Part shown: positions 49,478 to 60,406 of the stretch, piece after piece | Numbering within the stretch: position 1 is the first letter of the stretch | Layout of the letters: each line of letters begins with the position of its first letter | Assembly (NCBI GenBank): GCA_958299035.1 | Contig: CATQJL010000001.1 | Coordinates: 75,227,594-75,291,593 of the forward strand | From: Cylicocyclus nassatus | Lineage: Eukaryota; Nematoda; Chromadorea; Rhabditida; Strongylidae | DNA length: 64,000 bases | Direction of reading: 5' to 3' | Notes under the pieces: generated by a model | Seen by the model: the letters and a program-made list of their open reading frames with translations, nothing else | Told to the model about the DNA's origin: nothing | Database searches by the model: none | Translations under genes and position numbers: made by a program

Positions 49478-49867
49478 TAATATTAGAGACACTGCTTTCG
49501 GCATAAAATATACAACAACAAAATATCTTTGCTATTTTTGTCTGTGGGACACGCGAAATCGAAGGATGTTCTCAGGCATGAAACTACGTAGCACAGGCGA
49601 TCAAACTTAGGTACAATCTAACGTGTTAGAAACTAACACGATAATATTACGAGATGAGAGAGGTACAAATAACGTTTCATGGCGAAGAACTTTTGCTTCG
49701 ACCGCTTTGTAAGTAGTCTTTGTAAGCATATTGGAAAAATGGATAGGGGTAAAGAATAATGCAAGAATGGTTATACCCGATTTATTCCTACAGATAAGAA
49801 TATCAGTGGCGGTCCCGTAACTTTCTTCGGGGAAAAGGACCATAAAATGTCATCTAATATCATTTTA

Positions 49868-50564
49868 CTAACAAGGAAACGATACTCGGTGTCCGTGGCT
49901 TCTTGAAATGAGTTGTACACCATTACACTCGTCTAGGAACGCTGATTCCGAATCTGGCTTCCGTTTCTGCTAATCGCTTCAAAGATGTTGTAAAGGATTG
50001 TGCGGGCTTTGTCTGTCCACTGAAATATGTTCAAAGCGGCAACGGTCACGGTGTGGTGTGGTCTAGTGGTTAGCTCAATAGGCTCATGAGTTGATGCAGG
50101 TGTAGGTTCGAATCCTTTTGTGTTTTTCAGTTTTGCGTTGCCTCAATAAACATTCTTTCGCATCTTCGAGCTAACTGAACGCCCTTACTCTTCGAAAAAT
50201 GTGGAAATTTGGAAATTTACTATTTGCGTTAAAATGTATCCAATGACCATAATTCGAGTGAATCTCGAACAACTTTAATTGAGGTAGTGCAAAATAAAAA
50301 CACAAAAGGATTTGAACCTACACCTGTATCAAGTTATGAGGCTATCACACTAATCAGTAGACAATAACATGGCGCCGGTAGAGGCCGTTCTGGTAACCAT
50401 ACCCTTGGGCGGATAAAGTTGGCTCGAAATATCTCCATAACTTCCTTCAGAGAAACGATTAGCAGAAACGGAAGTCAGATTCGGAATCAGCGTTCGAAGG
50501 CGAGTGTAATGGTATACATCTCGTTTCAAAAAGCCATGGACATTGAGTATCGTTCCCTTGTAAG
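49868..50564. mobile_element. Foldback element with tRNA-like sequence in both arms
   Basis: Left arm landmarks (GGAAACGATACTC, ACCATTACACTCG, ATTCCGAATCTGGCTTCC) return inverted at the right (GAGTATCGTTCCC, CGAGTGTAATGGT, GGAAGTCAGATTCGGAAT). Arms are about 300 bp, with the axis near 50215. Each arm contains a copy of a tRNA-like block. Confidence 0.7.
50055..50128 (+). ncRNA. tRNA-derived sequence with pol III A and B boxes (SINE-like)
   Basis: TGGTCTAGTGG (50059-50069) fits the A box, and GGTTCGAATCC (50105-50115) is a perfect B box 35 bases later. A T5 run follows at 50124-50128. The acceptor and T stems pair poorly, so this is a tRNA-derived element rather than a working tRNA. A damaged inverted copy occupies about 50296-50372, where the B box reads GGTTCAAATCC. 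Confidence 0.55.
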
Positions 50565-51290
50565 CTAATTTAACTCCGTTTCACAACAGATGTAATTAAC
50601 TTTCAGAATATTTCTGAACCCATTCTCGAGAGAAAAGGCTCCCACAGCAAATTGCTGATACATAGATCTGTAAGTAATGTGGGTAGAGTAAGTTCTGTAT
50701 GATTATGAATTAACGATTCACGGAATAATAAAATTTTCTTGATCCAGCTATAGATATCTGAATAGGGCACGTTCATAAAGTTCCATTTTCGTCCGATGAT
50801 TTGTGAAAGTTTACAAATCGCTTATTTTGCAGAAGTGCACATAAGTTGTACTCATACTGCGTTTCGATGTGAAAAATTGGCTGAATTCAAAGTTGCCTGC
50901 TTAGCCAGTAATGTAAATCCAACAAAATTTCACTAGTTATATCCTGATAATTTGTGTTAGTTGTGCGGTTCCATTTAGATTTTTCCCCTCCGTTGTATAA
51001 TTTTGACTTTTGGAATATAACTGTATCTACGTTTTCGTGATAAAAAGGAACTAATCTAGTTTTATGGGAGTGACATCATATGAAATTTCGATTTTTCTGC
51101 ATTGAATACAATTGATCGTTGTCATGATTCACTCAATGCAAAAAAAATTTAAAAACTAAAACTTTTTTAATATTGTGAAGATGAGTGAGGGCCGCGAGGG
51201 CACCAGTGCAAAATTTCTTAGCCTCGCACTTCGTTGGTAGATTTTATGGTATAACCGAGAAAGGCCACGCTATATGGATCTACCGATTAT
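50565..51290. other. No gene recognised
   Basis: Unassigned AT-rich sequence. Confidence 0.4.
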
Positions 51291-51294
51291 GTAC

Positions 51295-51520
51295 CTAAGT
51301 ACCATGCGATTCCAGCCGCTACATGAGTTTTTTTGGTACTTTATTTGTTTATAACTTACCTTAAGTGCATTTCGAATGAACAGATGATACCGCATTTCAT
51401 CAAATTGAAAGTTTATACACATATGCATTTTTCTACTAGTATTGGATGTGAAGACATTTAGGAAATTGCCAAAACGAGGGCAGCTGAAAATGCGTAAAGT
51501 ATGCCTGAGTTAAGATCGGT
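51295..51520. repeat. Diverged member of the GGGCATAC-ended family
   Basis: It contains ATGCGATTCCAGCCGC, AACTTACCTTAAGTGCATTT, GAATGAACAGATGATACCGC, GAAATTGCCAAAACG and AAAGTATGCCTGAG in the same order as 43173-43382. Confidence 0.5.
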
Positions 51521-52474
51521 TCTATTGTATTTCTCCGCAATACATTCCGCATTACATGCTCTCTAGACCTTGCAAAAAGCGATATCACTATAACCCCTCC
51601 CAATAAGACTTCACTCGGTTTCACATGTGGGCCCCTGTGAAATGAGGTGAAGAATTGTTGAAGTGTAAGCACAAAGTATCACTGTTCCAGCTCATCCCAC
51701 ACTTTACAGAGAACACAGATAACAGGCACTTATGTTGTGCTCGATCTATCAGCTGGATTGATATCAAAAAGTAGGAACATGCTAATTTGGTTCTATTAAA
51801 TTCAAGTGATATATATTTTACAAACTTCATTGATTACAAAGTAATAAGAAAAACAAAAATAGAATTAATGGTTCTACACATGTAGCAATAATATCGCTTA
51901 ATCGATCAGCTGGTGTCATCATTTTCTCATTGTATGATGAATTAAAGTACCCATTTCGTTGTGATTATCATTACCTGATTTCAGCTACAACCCACGGCAA
52001 CCGTTTTCCTGCACTGCGTTTGAAGTGTAATTACTTTTTACTCTAGCGAGCTAATGTGCGGTGACGATTGCGAAGTACGAAGTCGTGCAAGAGCAAGTAA
52101 CTTCTACTTTACCTAATATAAGCCTCTAAAAAGCCTCTGGAAAAAAGGAAACCTTTTTTTCTAATGATCATCCTTGTCTAACTTGCTCCTTAAGTATCTT
52201 GAAATAAAAAATAATTGGAGTCACTTTTCTTATTCAATATTCATGAGAGTAAAGCTATCACTGCCAGTATAGTGGAAACTACCGTAGAAGTATACTTATA
52301 GGTAGGTACCTGAGAATACAATACATTCCCAAATAAGAACAGTAAGGATGCTCTTAATTATTAATTCTCTAGGTTCAGTAAGCACTTTTTTAGGCAATTT
52401 TAAGCAAACGTTTTACAACGGTTAGCCTTCCTCCTACAGAAAAAAATAGTGTTCTGATTAAAATTACCAAACAT
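51521..52474. other. No gene recognised
   Basis: Unassigned sequence. Confidence 0.4.
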
Positions 52475-55265
52475 GATTCTGTCGTAATAGTTTGTGTGAG
52501 CAAACTTGCGGCAAAGGAGGAAACTTACGGCATTTTTTGGAAACAGGTTTTCATAGTGTCATGATACGCGCATGTCTTCAAAACCAAAAGGAACAATAAC
52601 GGTCAGCGGGAAATCAATATTGTCATTGATCAACATTGTTGTGCTCTAGAGTAAATTCTTCCTGAATTGTTACGCGACTAAGGTAAGAAACATATACCTA
52701 TACGTTCTTACAATCTCCCGATTCCATACCTTTATCCCTTACTCATATCGAACACCTGAATTTAACATGCAACATCCAATCATCACCCTTTGTATCCACT
52801 GTATCGGAAGATAGGCATGGACTTGTTTTGATTCTCTCTTTTTCAGTCAGACATTTTTCATTTTGAAATCCATTTTGAAAAGCCTTCTTTTTTTTCAAAA
52901 CGAGTACGTGCCACACTGCTAACGCGATAGTCGTTGCTTCTATTATGATCACACGTAACACTTTGAGCATACTCATGCGACATAAACCGAAATGCGATTT
53001 GGCAATACTTCGGCTGTTTGTAACACATCGTAAGCGCATTCTTAAGCAGAAGAAACGGCATTTTACCGATCTGCGGAAGTTGTACATAATGTAAACTTGT
53101 GGTCTGCAGGTGTTGGATTTGAAGAGATCTTGCAGATTGCCATATCGCGTGATGACGGAAAAGCGTAGTATGCCCGGGGTCTAAGGAGACACAAACTGTC
53201 ACAAACTGCCAAAAGTGGGTGACGATTTTGAGCCTTGCAAAAATTGCAAGCAAAATGAATATCATGGTATGGCACACAAGGGCATACAATTTCGCGCATC
53301 CGACTTTGTTAGCTTCAACAGAATTTCCAGCAATACTATGAAAACTTCATTCAACTATAGTTCGTGTTTTGTTACATCATGCCAGTTTTCAAAAATTGGG
53401 GCAGTAGATGACCTTAAGTCATCGCAGCTTGGTATCACAAGGCGGAGGCATGAGAGTCGACGGAAAGCTGCACTATCAAATTTTCTGGGCAAACGGAAAG
53501 CTTATCTCAAGAGGCAATTTCTCGAGGTTCTACTTCAGAATCTTGTCAAAACGATAAGAATCGATGACACCGGAGCCTGCAGCATAATTTGCAATAGAAC
53601 GAGAGACAAATCTGAGAAACACACACTTACGGCTCTAGGCTCTCATTAGTCAATTTGAAAGCATCGTTAAAATCGGCACAAAGGGAAAACCTTTAAAACT
53701 TTACATCAATAAGGTATCCGTATACATTCTCGCAAAAAAATGACACTGGTCAACTGATAGCAATTACCGGCTAGCGGACCGAAGATTCAATTCAATAAGT
53801 GCCTTTTGAATAAACTAGTCAAAATTGTAGTGGTGTGTTTTTATGATGTTATCAGAAGTGTCAAAAGTAAAGAAATATTTTTGATTAGGCCGCAAACAGC
53901 ATTATGGAATAGCAATTGTGCTTCAAAACAATTTCCCTTTTGCTTGATAAATTGCTTGCCAACAAAACTTACATCTCGCTTAGTTTGCAACATTCTCCAA
54001 TAATGTTAGAGCTCGATACTCGCTTCAATACAGTCAATGCGTAGGTTGCACTACTGCTACAAAATCGTGAAACTTTGTGATAACTTTCGATGCCAGCAGA
54101 ATTCGTAGACTAGTTCTTTTCTTCGGGCAATTTCTTGAGGAGCTGCATTTGAGACTCAGATACCAAGAATATCCTGCTAAGTTCTTCCTCCAGATCGTCC
54201 TCCATGTTCATCGGACTTCCGGGATACACGTAGGTAGACGTCTTCGTAATAGAATGCCTTCCATTTTTGCATCTTCGCGAAAGGAATTTTTTTTCTACTT
54301 TTTCCTTCAGCATTGTCACTGCTTCAGTAACACTGCCCGAAAAGAGAACGATGTCTTCCGCAAAACGAAGGTTCGACATGAACCTGAGATATGTTATCTA
54401 TTGAAAGAATATGCTTACATGTTTGAGCGTGATGATAAATGTTTGCGCGATAAGTTTTGAATGTAAAATCTTGCAAAAATTCAAACTTTTCTTTTTCTTT
54501 TTTCAATTATGAGGCTTTGAAAGTGAGATATATTGTAAATCAGCGAAAAGTTTGTGACAGTTTGTGTTTCCTTAGGCCCCGGGCATACTTCACGCTTTTC
54601 CGTCGTCATGCGATTTGGCAATCTGCCAGATCTCTTCTAATTCAACACCTGCAGACCACAAGTTCACATTATGTACAGCTTTCGCAGATTGGTAAAAGCC
54701 GCTTCTTATGTTTAAGCACGCGCTTACGAAGTGTTACAAACAGCCGAAGTATTGCCAAATCACATTTCGATTTATGTCGCATGAGGAATGCCCTAGGTAT
54801 TACGTGTAATCATCTTTACAGATGCAACGATTATCGTGTTAGCAGTGATTCTTTTGAAAAGAAAGGCTTTTAAAAATGGGTTTTGCAAAATGAAAAATAT
54901 CTGAATGAAAAAATTCGAGAACTAAAACAAGTCTATGCCTGTCTTCCGATACAATGAATACAAAGGGTGGTGATTGAATGTTGCATGTCAAATTCAGATG
55001 ACCGATAGGAGTAGGGAGTGGAGGCATGGAATTGGGAATAATGGTGATTGTATAAAGGTATAGGTATATGTTTCTTACCTCAGTCGTGTAGTGATTTGAA
55101 AAAATTTACTCTAAGGCACAACAATGTTGATAAACGACAGCATTGATTTTTCGCTGTGTATCGTTTCGTCTTGGTTTTGAAGACATGAGCATATCCTAAT
55201 ACTATGAAGACCTTTCAAAAATGCCGTTTCCTGTCTTTGTTGCTCACACAGACTGTAACAGAATC
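52475..55265. mobile_element. 2.8-kb inverted-repeat structure with about 700-bp arms
   Basis: The left arm (52475-53215) and right arm (54553-55265) are inverted copies, for example GCATGTCTTCAAAACC with GGTTTTGAAGACATG, TGTATCGGAAGATAGGCATG with its inverse, and CAGGTGTTGGATT with AATTCAACACCTG. Each arm includes a copy of the GGGCATAC repeat family (52966-53182 and 54575-54790). The 1.3-kb spacer holds an RTE fragment and an unassigned 144-codon frame (53215-53649). Confidence 0.75.
54110..54400 (-). pseudogene. RTE reverse transcriptase fragment (active-site region)
   Basis: The - strand frame reads MSNLRFAEDIVLFSGSVTEA, followed by TSTYVYPGSPMNMEDDLEEE. It matches the RTE clade pattern L-R-F-A-D-D-I-V-L-F-S, then YVYLG-SMNMENDL-EEL. 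The F-A-D-D catalytic pair is F-A-E-D here, and the Leu of YVYLG is Pro. Only about 90 codons remain, so this is a dead fragment inside the spacer of the large inverted repeat. Confidence 0.75.
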
Positions 55266-55489
55266 TTAATTACTAGTGATTCTAGTCAAGACACTATTTT
55301 TTCTGTAGAAAGAAAGCTATCCGTCGCAGAACGTTTGCTCAAAATCGCCTGTCAATATATGCGCACTGAAGCTAGAAAATTAACAAATAATTTCGTCAAA
55401 TAATCTCTTTCAGCGAGCGCAGGCGGAACCTTCAGCAGACCCTCGGACTTTTTTTACGCAGTTTCGGGCGTAAGCCGAGCAAAGGTGAA

Positions 55490-56105
55490 ACACTATGTGG
55501 CAGAAGTGTCATCGGTGGTTTATTTACCCAAGTTTGGACTGCTTTTCTTAGCGGAAGGTACATGCGGGCTGTGCGGTACTTCATAAAAGACCGCGCGGCC
55601 CTCAATAATTTTGCATACTCGCGAAAAGTCCGCGAGAATCGGCCACAACTAATCTACAGAAAAAACCGCAATTGTTCTCCTAGCATTCATCTAGAAATTG
55701 GCCAACGTTATTCCAGGTTTCTGCAGCGGACCGAAGAAATCAGCCAAGTATTGTTTCGAAGCGCGCTTGCCCCCGGCAATTATCTGAGTACTCAGAGAAT
55801 CGCCGGGGCAGGCGGCCATGCGATTTATGGACAAAAATTGTTCGCTTATTTTTTGCGGTCCGTTTGCGGGTATTTGGAAGAATATTGGCGAAATTTTCGA
55901 CGAATGCTCGGAGTACAATTGCAGCTTCTTTATAGATTAGTCGCGGCGCAGTGGCCGCATTCTCGCGGACTTTCCGCGAGAATATACAAAATTATTGATG
56001 ACCGCGCGGTCCTTTGTGGAGGACCGCAAGCCCGTAGGTACCTTTCGTTAAGAGAAAGTACCGTAAACTCGGGTAATTAAACCATCGATGGCACCTCTGT
56101 TATGA
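55490..56105. mobile_element. Near-complete GC-rich palindrome of about 615 bp
   Basis: The axis lies at CTGAGTACTCAG (55784-55795). Arms pair outward through CGGCAATTATCTGAG / CTCAGAGAATCGCCG, AAGTCCGCGAGAAT / ATTCTCGCGGACTT, and GACCGCGCGG / CCGCGCGGTC, out to GGTGGTTTATTTACCC / GGGTAATTAAACCATC. There is essentially no loop. It is richer in G+C than its surroundings. The 172-codon open frame at 55562-56080, the longest in the window, runs straight through the axis and is not a gene. Confidence 0.8.
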
Positions 56106-56320
56106 AGAGAGTTACCTTTGTTCGGCGTACGCTTGGAAGCGGTTCAAAGAATCAGAGCGCCTGCTGAAAGTTTGGCCAGCGCTCGCTGACAGAGATTATC
56201 TGACGAGCGCTTGTAGAAAATTTTGTATTGCTGGCCGCTGGCAGAACACGGAAGTACTGCTCGCTAAAGGTTTGACCACGCCCCAAGATTTTGCTGACTG
56301 CAACCGGCGATTATCTGAGT
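56106..56320 (+). repeat. Segment extending the palindrome, duplicated at 57545-57795
   Basis: GCTGAAAGTTTGGCCAGCGC, AGAGATTATCTGACG, TTTGTATTGCTGGCCGCTGG and CCCCAAGATTTTGCTG all recur in order at 57605-57740. Confidence 0.6.
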
Positions 56321-56494
56321 ATGTGTGCTCTACAGTGTTAATAGGAGATCGTCATAACGAGAGCAGTTTAGATTATGCGTGGAAATATAGCTGCGATACG
56401 TGAATTAACAAGGATGTGCAGAAAAACGCAACAAAAGAAATAATGATGCACGCATGCACACAAAAGAATCCATACGCTCAGATAATTAAGAATA

Positions 56495-56700
56495 GCCGCG
56501 TTTTTTGGGAGTGCGGGCACTGGAAAAATAGTTTGCTGATTATTTGCGGTCCGCTGGCAGATATTAATGTTGGCAATTTTTCCACGAATGCTCGGAGAAC
56601 AACTGCGGCATTTTTAAAGATCAGTTGCGGCGCAGTGGCTGCATTCTCGCGGATTTTTCGCGCGAATATGCAAATTTATTGAGAGCTGCATGGTTCTGGG
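56495..56700 (+). repeat. Direct copy of the right palindrome arm (55820-56020)
   Basis: Shared blocks are TTGCGGTCCG, GAATGCTCGGAG, AGTTGCGGCGCAGTGGC, GCATTCTCGCGGA and GCAAATTTATTGA. Confidence 0.6.
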
Positions 56701-56702
56701 CC

Positions 56703-57462
56703 CGGGAACTTACCTACGCAGCGTATCTTAGGTATTATGAGCAGTCAGATACGCAATTAGCATAGTGTACAAGCCAGTCTGTGTGTATTCTAAGTCCCGC
56801 CCCCACCCGTCGACGCTTTCGCGATGCATCCGTCAGTCATGAAACCGAGAATTCGATAGAATCACAAAACTGATGTTCAGCAACATCTGCTCACTTTTGA
56901 TTAAAATACAAATTTAAGGTTTTTTGAGGCGCTCTTTTCAAATATGCTACTGGTTTTGCGCTGTCTTTTCATTTACATATTTACCTGCAAATTTGATTGT
57001 TGTTGCGAGCTGAAATCCGAATTTTATAAAATTGCTGCACCAAATTTGCCATTTCCACATTAAAATCATCATCGAACGACATCGTAAGATTATCGAGGAC
57101 ATGCTAGAAAATTTATACAATATGATAGAGATTCCGTGAGTAATTTTCCCATTATTTACAGGAAAAATTTGGCCTGAACTGATTTTTCCGCGTTTCTTTG
57201 CATGAGGAGATCTCCGATAATCGCTTAGGGCATGCTGATCGGCTTTCTGTTCTCACATCAAAATATCTGTCTATCAAAATTCTAATACGCACGTGATTAG
57301 TAGTTGCCTATATCGTTGAAGTTAGCTGTTGCAATGTATGGGCGGGGTTTCGCTTAGCGCTGTATCTTAAGGAGCATATGGAATCAGCGAGCTCGCTGTG
57401 CCTAATTATACCCCGCAGACACACACCATGAGGTGCGAGAATATCTCGGGTAGGTAAGTTCC
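56703..57462. mobile_element. Possible inserted element with GGAACTTACCTA ends
   Basis: GGGAACTTACCTACGC at 56703 is inverted as GGTAGGTAAGTTCCGTTCCC at 57449-57470. The insert separates two parts of the GC-rich repeat that are contiguous at 55820-56320. GTAAGTTCCGTTCCCC also occurs at 17957, close to the foldback at 17090, and both inserts contain ATGAAACCG followed by AT-rich sequence, so they may be related. Confidence 0.4.
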
Positions 57463-57800
57463 GTTCCCCCACGGTCCTTTGTGAGGGACCGCCCATAGGT
57501 ATCTTCCGCTACGAGAAAGTACCCCAAACTCGGGTGAATGAACCATTGATAATGGCCTCTGCCATATAGAGTGTTACCGCGTATGACCGAGTTGACGTAA
57601 AAAGGAGTGCATGCCGAAAGTTTGGCCCGCTTTCGCTGGAAGAGATTATTTGACGTGCGGAGAATTTGTATTGGTGCCCGCTGGGAAACACGAAAATATC
57701 GCTCGCTGAAGGTTTTGCCACATCCCAAAATTTTGCTGGCCGCTTGCAGAAAAGCGTGAGTTTGCGGACTACCTGCCCCCAGCGATTATCTGAAAAGGAC
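57463..57800 (+). repeat. Direct copy of 56005-56320
   Basis: It follows the order of 56005-56320: CGGTCCTTTGTG, AGAAAGTACC, AAACTCGGGT, then CGAAAGTTTGGCC through GCGATTATCTGA. Confidence 0.65.
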
Positions 57801-57949
57801 ATGCAAACAAGAACCTTAGAATCCTAGGATCCTAGAATTCTAAGAATTAGAATTAGTCTTCGAGAGGAACGTTATGATTTTAGAAGCAATATGAAGGTTA
57901 GTTGAAAATAGGATAAGGTGATCTATTTTTAAGGGAATTCGCTGAAACC

Positions 57950-59345
57950 TCACTTTTGGGTGCTTTACTTTGTGAAAATATTGCGCCTCTGGGAATAAAA
58001 AAATAAAGCTACATTTTGTTGTAAGGAAAGAATCGGTCAGTTCGTGCGGCAGTACATTTCGCTGAATTTCTAGGAACATTTTGCCAAATTTCAAGGATTA
58101 AATTGAATTTCACAAAAACCTGCTAAAAACTTACTTTTGGGTGCTTCTACATTGTGAAAATATTGTCTTTGACTCTAAAAGCAAATGAGCAGAGGGAGCT
58201 CGGCCTGTTGAAAGGGAAGACCTAAGGACTCCACACGGGAACACGTTTTTGCCATTTAGATTTTGATGTCAAATTTCATGGAAATTTGCTGAACATTGAC
58301 CGCTTTTGGCTGCTTCTACTTTGTGAAAATCCTAATTTTGCCATTAACAGCACAGTAGAGGGAGCTCGTCCCAATGGAAGAAAATCTTGTAAGTTCACGC
58401 AGTTGGATTTTTGATATGATTTTCTTGGCTTTAGCGCTGAATCTCAAAAACTGCTTAAAGGCAGCGTCCACCCAGAATTTCGACTTCCAAGTTTTTGTCG
58501 TTTCCAGGCCTTCTCGTGTCCCTGATTCCGAATATGAAGTCGAGAATGCGCGAAAACCCCGACAATTCCCGTTCCGGAGAACTCACAGGCCCGACTTTCC
58601 GGAACGGTGATTGGATGGGCGCGCACTGATGGACGGGCATGGATGGGGGCCCTCGTGCATCTTCGCCATTTCGAAGCGATTTTCTCGCTTCCGAAGCGGC
58701 ATTTTGCGCCGCGACTTGGGCATTGGATTGATAGGAGCCCTACTATTATATGCTGTCAAAAGGTCATTACCCTCAACTAAGGGTGGACGATGCCTTTGAA
58801 ATCCAGTTTGGTCACTTCTACTTTGCGAAAATCATACTTCAGCTATAGAGCTTTGATATCGAAGGAAGGAAAGCTTCAAAGACTTTATACAGCAGTGCAT
58901 TTCTGCTAATAACTTCTCCGTTTCAATGCTAATATATAAAAGGCTCGCTAAGAATTCACTTTTGGCCGCTTCTACTTCGGAAAAATCGGCTCGGTCTTGT
59001 GGGAAGGAAGACCCAGAGGCCTGATGCGGAGGTATATTTCTGCTGAGAATCTCTTAGTTTCAATACTAAATTATACAAAAACTCGCTTGAATCCACTTTT
59101 GGCCGCTTTTCTTCGCAGAATCATATCATTGCCTCCTATAATAAAGTAGCAAAGGAAGCTTGGTCTCGAGGGGAGGAAGGTCTCAAGAGCTTCATGCGGC
59201 AAGAGATAAATGCTAAACTAAATCGCTTGAAATCCACTTTCGGCCGCTCCTACTTCGCGGAAATTGTACTTCTGCTCCTAAAAGCATAAAAAGCACAGAG
59301 AACTTGGTCTCGAGAGAAGGAAAGACCCAGTCAATGTACCTGCCC
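57950..59345 (+). repeat. Degenerate tandem array, about seven units of 130-177 bp
   Basis: The motif CACTTTTGGCCGCTTCTACT (variants ACTTTTGGGTGC..., CACTTTCGGCCGC...) followed by TTGTGAAAAT or TTCGCGGAAAT recurs near 57955, 58132, 58303, 58811, 58966, 59096 and 59238. Each is followed by GGGAGCTCG- or GGAAGCTTGG-type sequence and GGAAG-GA-CC. The gap between the third and fourth units is filled by the MITE at 58455-58800. Confidence 0.7.
58455..58800 (+). mobile_element. 345-bp MITE, copy 2, inserted in the tandem array
   Basis: The left end is TTAAAGGCAGCGTCCACCC and the right end (inverted) TTCAAAGGCATCGTCCACCC. The copy at 33494 is inverted and almost the same length. The target duplication is unclear. 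The short frames inside are not genes. Confidence 0.7.
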
Positions 59346-60370
59346 CTACGGGCCGCTTACTGGCGAGCCGATCTCCTATCAAAATTCCTGCGAACTTTCT
59401 ACACCTAAAGTTTACCATGTAGCAGTGGCGTACCCAGGATTTCCGTTTGGGGTGGGGGAATTTTCGGGGGGGGGGGAAATAAATTTTTGGATGAAGGCTA
59501 TCCGATTTTTGGATGGAGGCTTCGAGGTGCCTATCCGATTTTGAGCCTACACGAAATTAAAATATTTTATACGCGGAATACTGCATAAGAATAGAAATTT
59601 GAGTCAAAATATAAATTGTTTCATTTTCTTTAGCTGTCGATCATGTCTAATATTGAATCGACATAGAAACAGTGCTTACTCGACATACAACTTCAACATT
59701 CACGCACCCTACATCGAATCAAATTTGGTAATATAACGCAAAATTTAGACTGCTCAAAAGATCGGGGCACTCAGTGATAAAGGAAAAGTAGGTGGAAGCA
59801 GGTACTGGAAGATAGTGATAAAATGAGAAGAGAGAAAACAGCATAATCTTAGTGGAGAAGAAACGAGGTCAGCACAGTCTCCTTTTATGCTCAGTCTTTC
59901 ATAGCGCAAGTCAAGCTGTTGTTGCTACAGATTATCAGCAATGAAATCGACCGCTATACTTTAGAATTGAATGTAAAAGGCGCAAATCAGTTCATAGGCA
60001 ATAAAGCCGCGTATCAGACGTTGCAAAGAAAGGACATGGAAATAGCTTTTGGTTGCAAATGTAGTTTGTATTTGCAAAATGAAAGTGCAGAGTGTGCATT
60101 TTACCTGGTCGATTGTGATTTATTTACTACGATCTTTCGCTTACATGATCGGCTCCCATAGAGGCTAATAGGCAAGCTATGCTGTCAGCTTTCTGATTAA
60201 GAAAAGAGCTTCACAAATGTTAGATTTGAAGTCAAAAGAAAGACGAAGTAATTTCAATCAGCATATGGCTGAAGCCTGCAGTTAATTAGTATTGAATATA
60301 GAGGTCCCTGTTTGGACAATCTCCATTATTCAAAAAGATGCACTTCGTTTTTATTTGACGCTCAAAATTT
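59346..60370. other. Upstream region of the 60.4-kb gene; one hAT-MITE end
   Basis: AGCAGTGGCGTACCCAGGATTT at 59421-59442, followed by a G-run at 59467-59477, is a single end of the C/G-run hAT MITE family; the other end is missing. An 80-codon frame at 59919-60161 has no clear signals and is left unassigned. Confidence 0.4.
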
Positions 60371-60375
60371 GGGGG

Positions 60376-60406
60376 TATAAAACGAGGCATTATTCAAGTT
60401 CAGAGA
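60376..60406 (+). promoter_or_regulatory. TATA box and start-site motif of the 60.4-kb gene
   Basis: TATAAAA at 60376-60382 lies 31 bp before the ATG at 60407, and CAAGTTCAG|AGA-ATG directly precedes the start. This mirrors the TATA plus TCAG-AG(G/A)-ATG arrangement of the paralogue at 20150. Either the mRNA leader is only a few bases long or the CAG is a trans-splice acceptor. Confidence 0.45.

Noticed and set aside
50055..50128. Functional tRNA gene
   Set aside because: A and B boxes are good, but stems pair poorly and a related copy is embedded in the opposite arm of a foldback. Called tRNA-derived instead.
53215..53649. 144-codon + strand frame in the spacer of the 2.8-kb inverted repeat
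   Set aside because: No recognisable domain and no supporting second copy. Mentioned in a finding but not called as a gene.
54457..54873. 138-codon + strand frame, and its counterpart at 52743-53289 (- strand)
   Set aside because: They are the same repeat sequence in the two arms of an inverted repeat, with no protein motif.
55562..56080. 172-codon open frame, the longest in the window
   Set aside because: It crosses the axis of a palindrome, so its two halves are reverse complements of each other. No domain is recognisable.
59919..60161. 80-codon frame as a first exon of the 60.4-kb gene
   Set aside because: The TATA box at 60376 and the signal-peptide exon at 60407, both mirrored in the paralogue, make a start at 60407 more likely.
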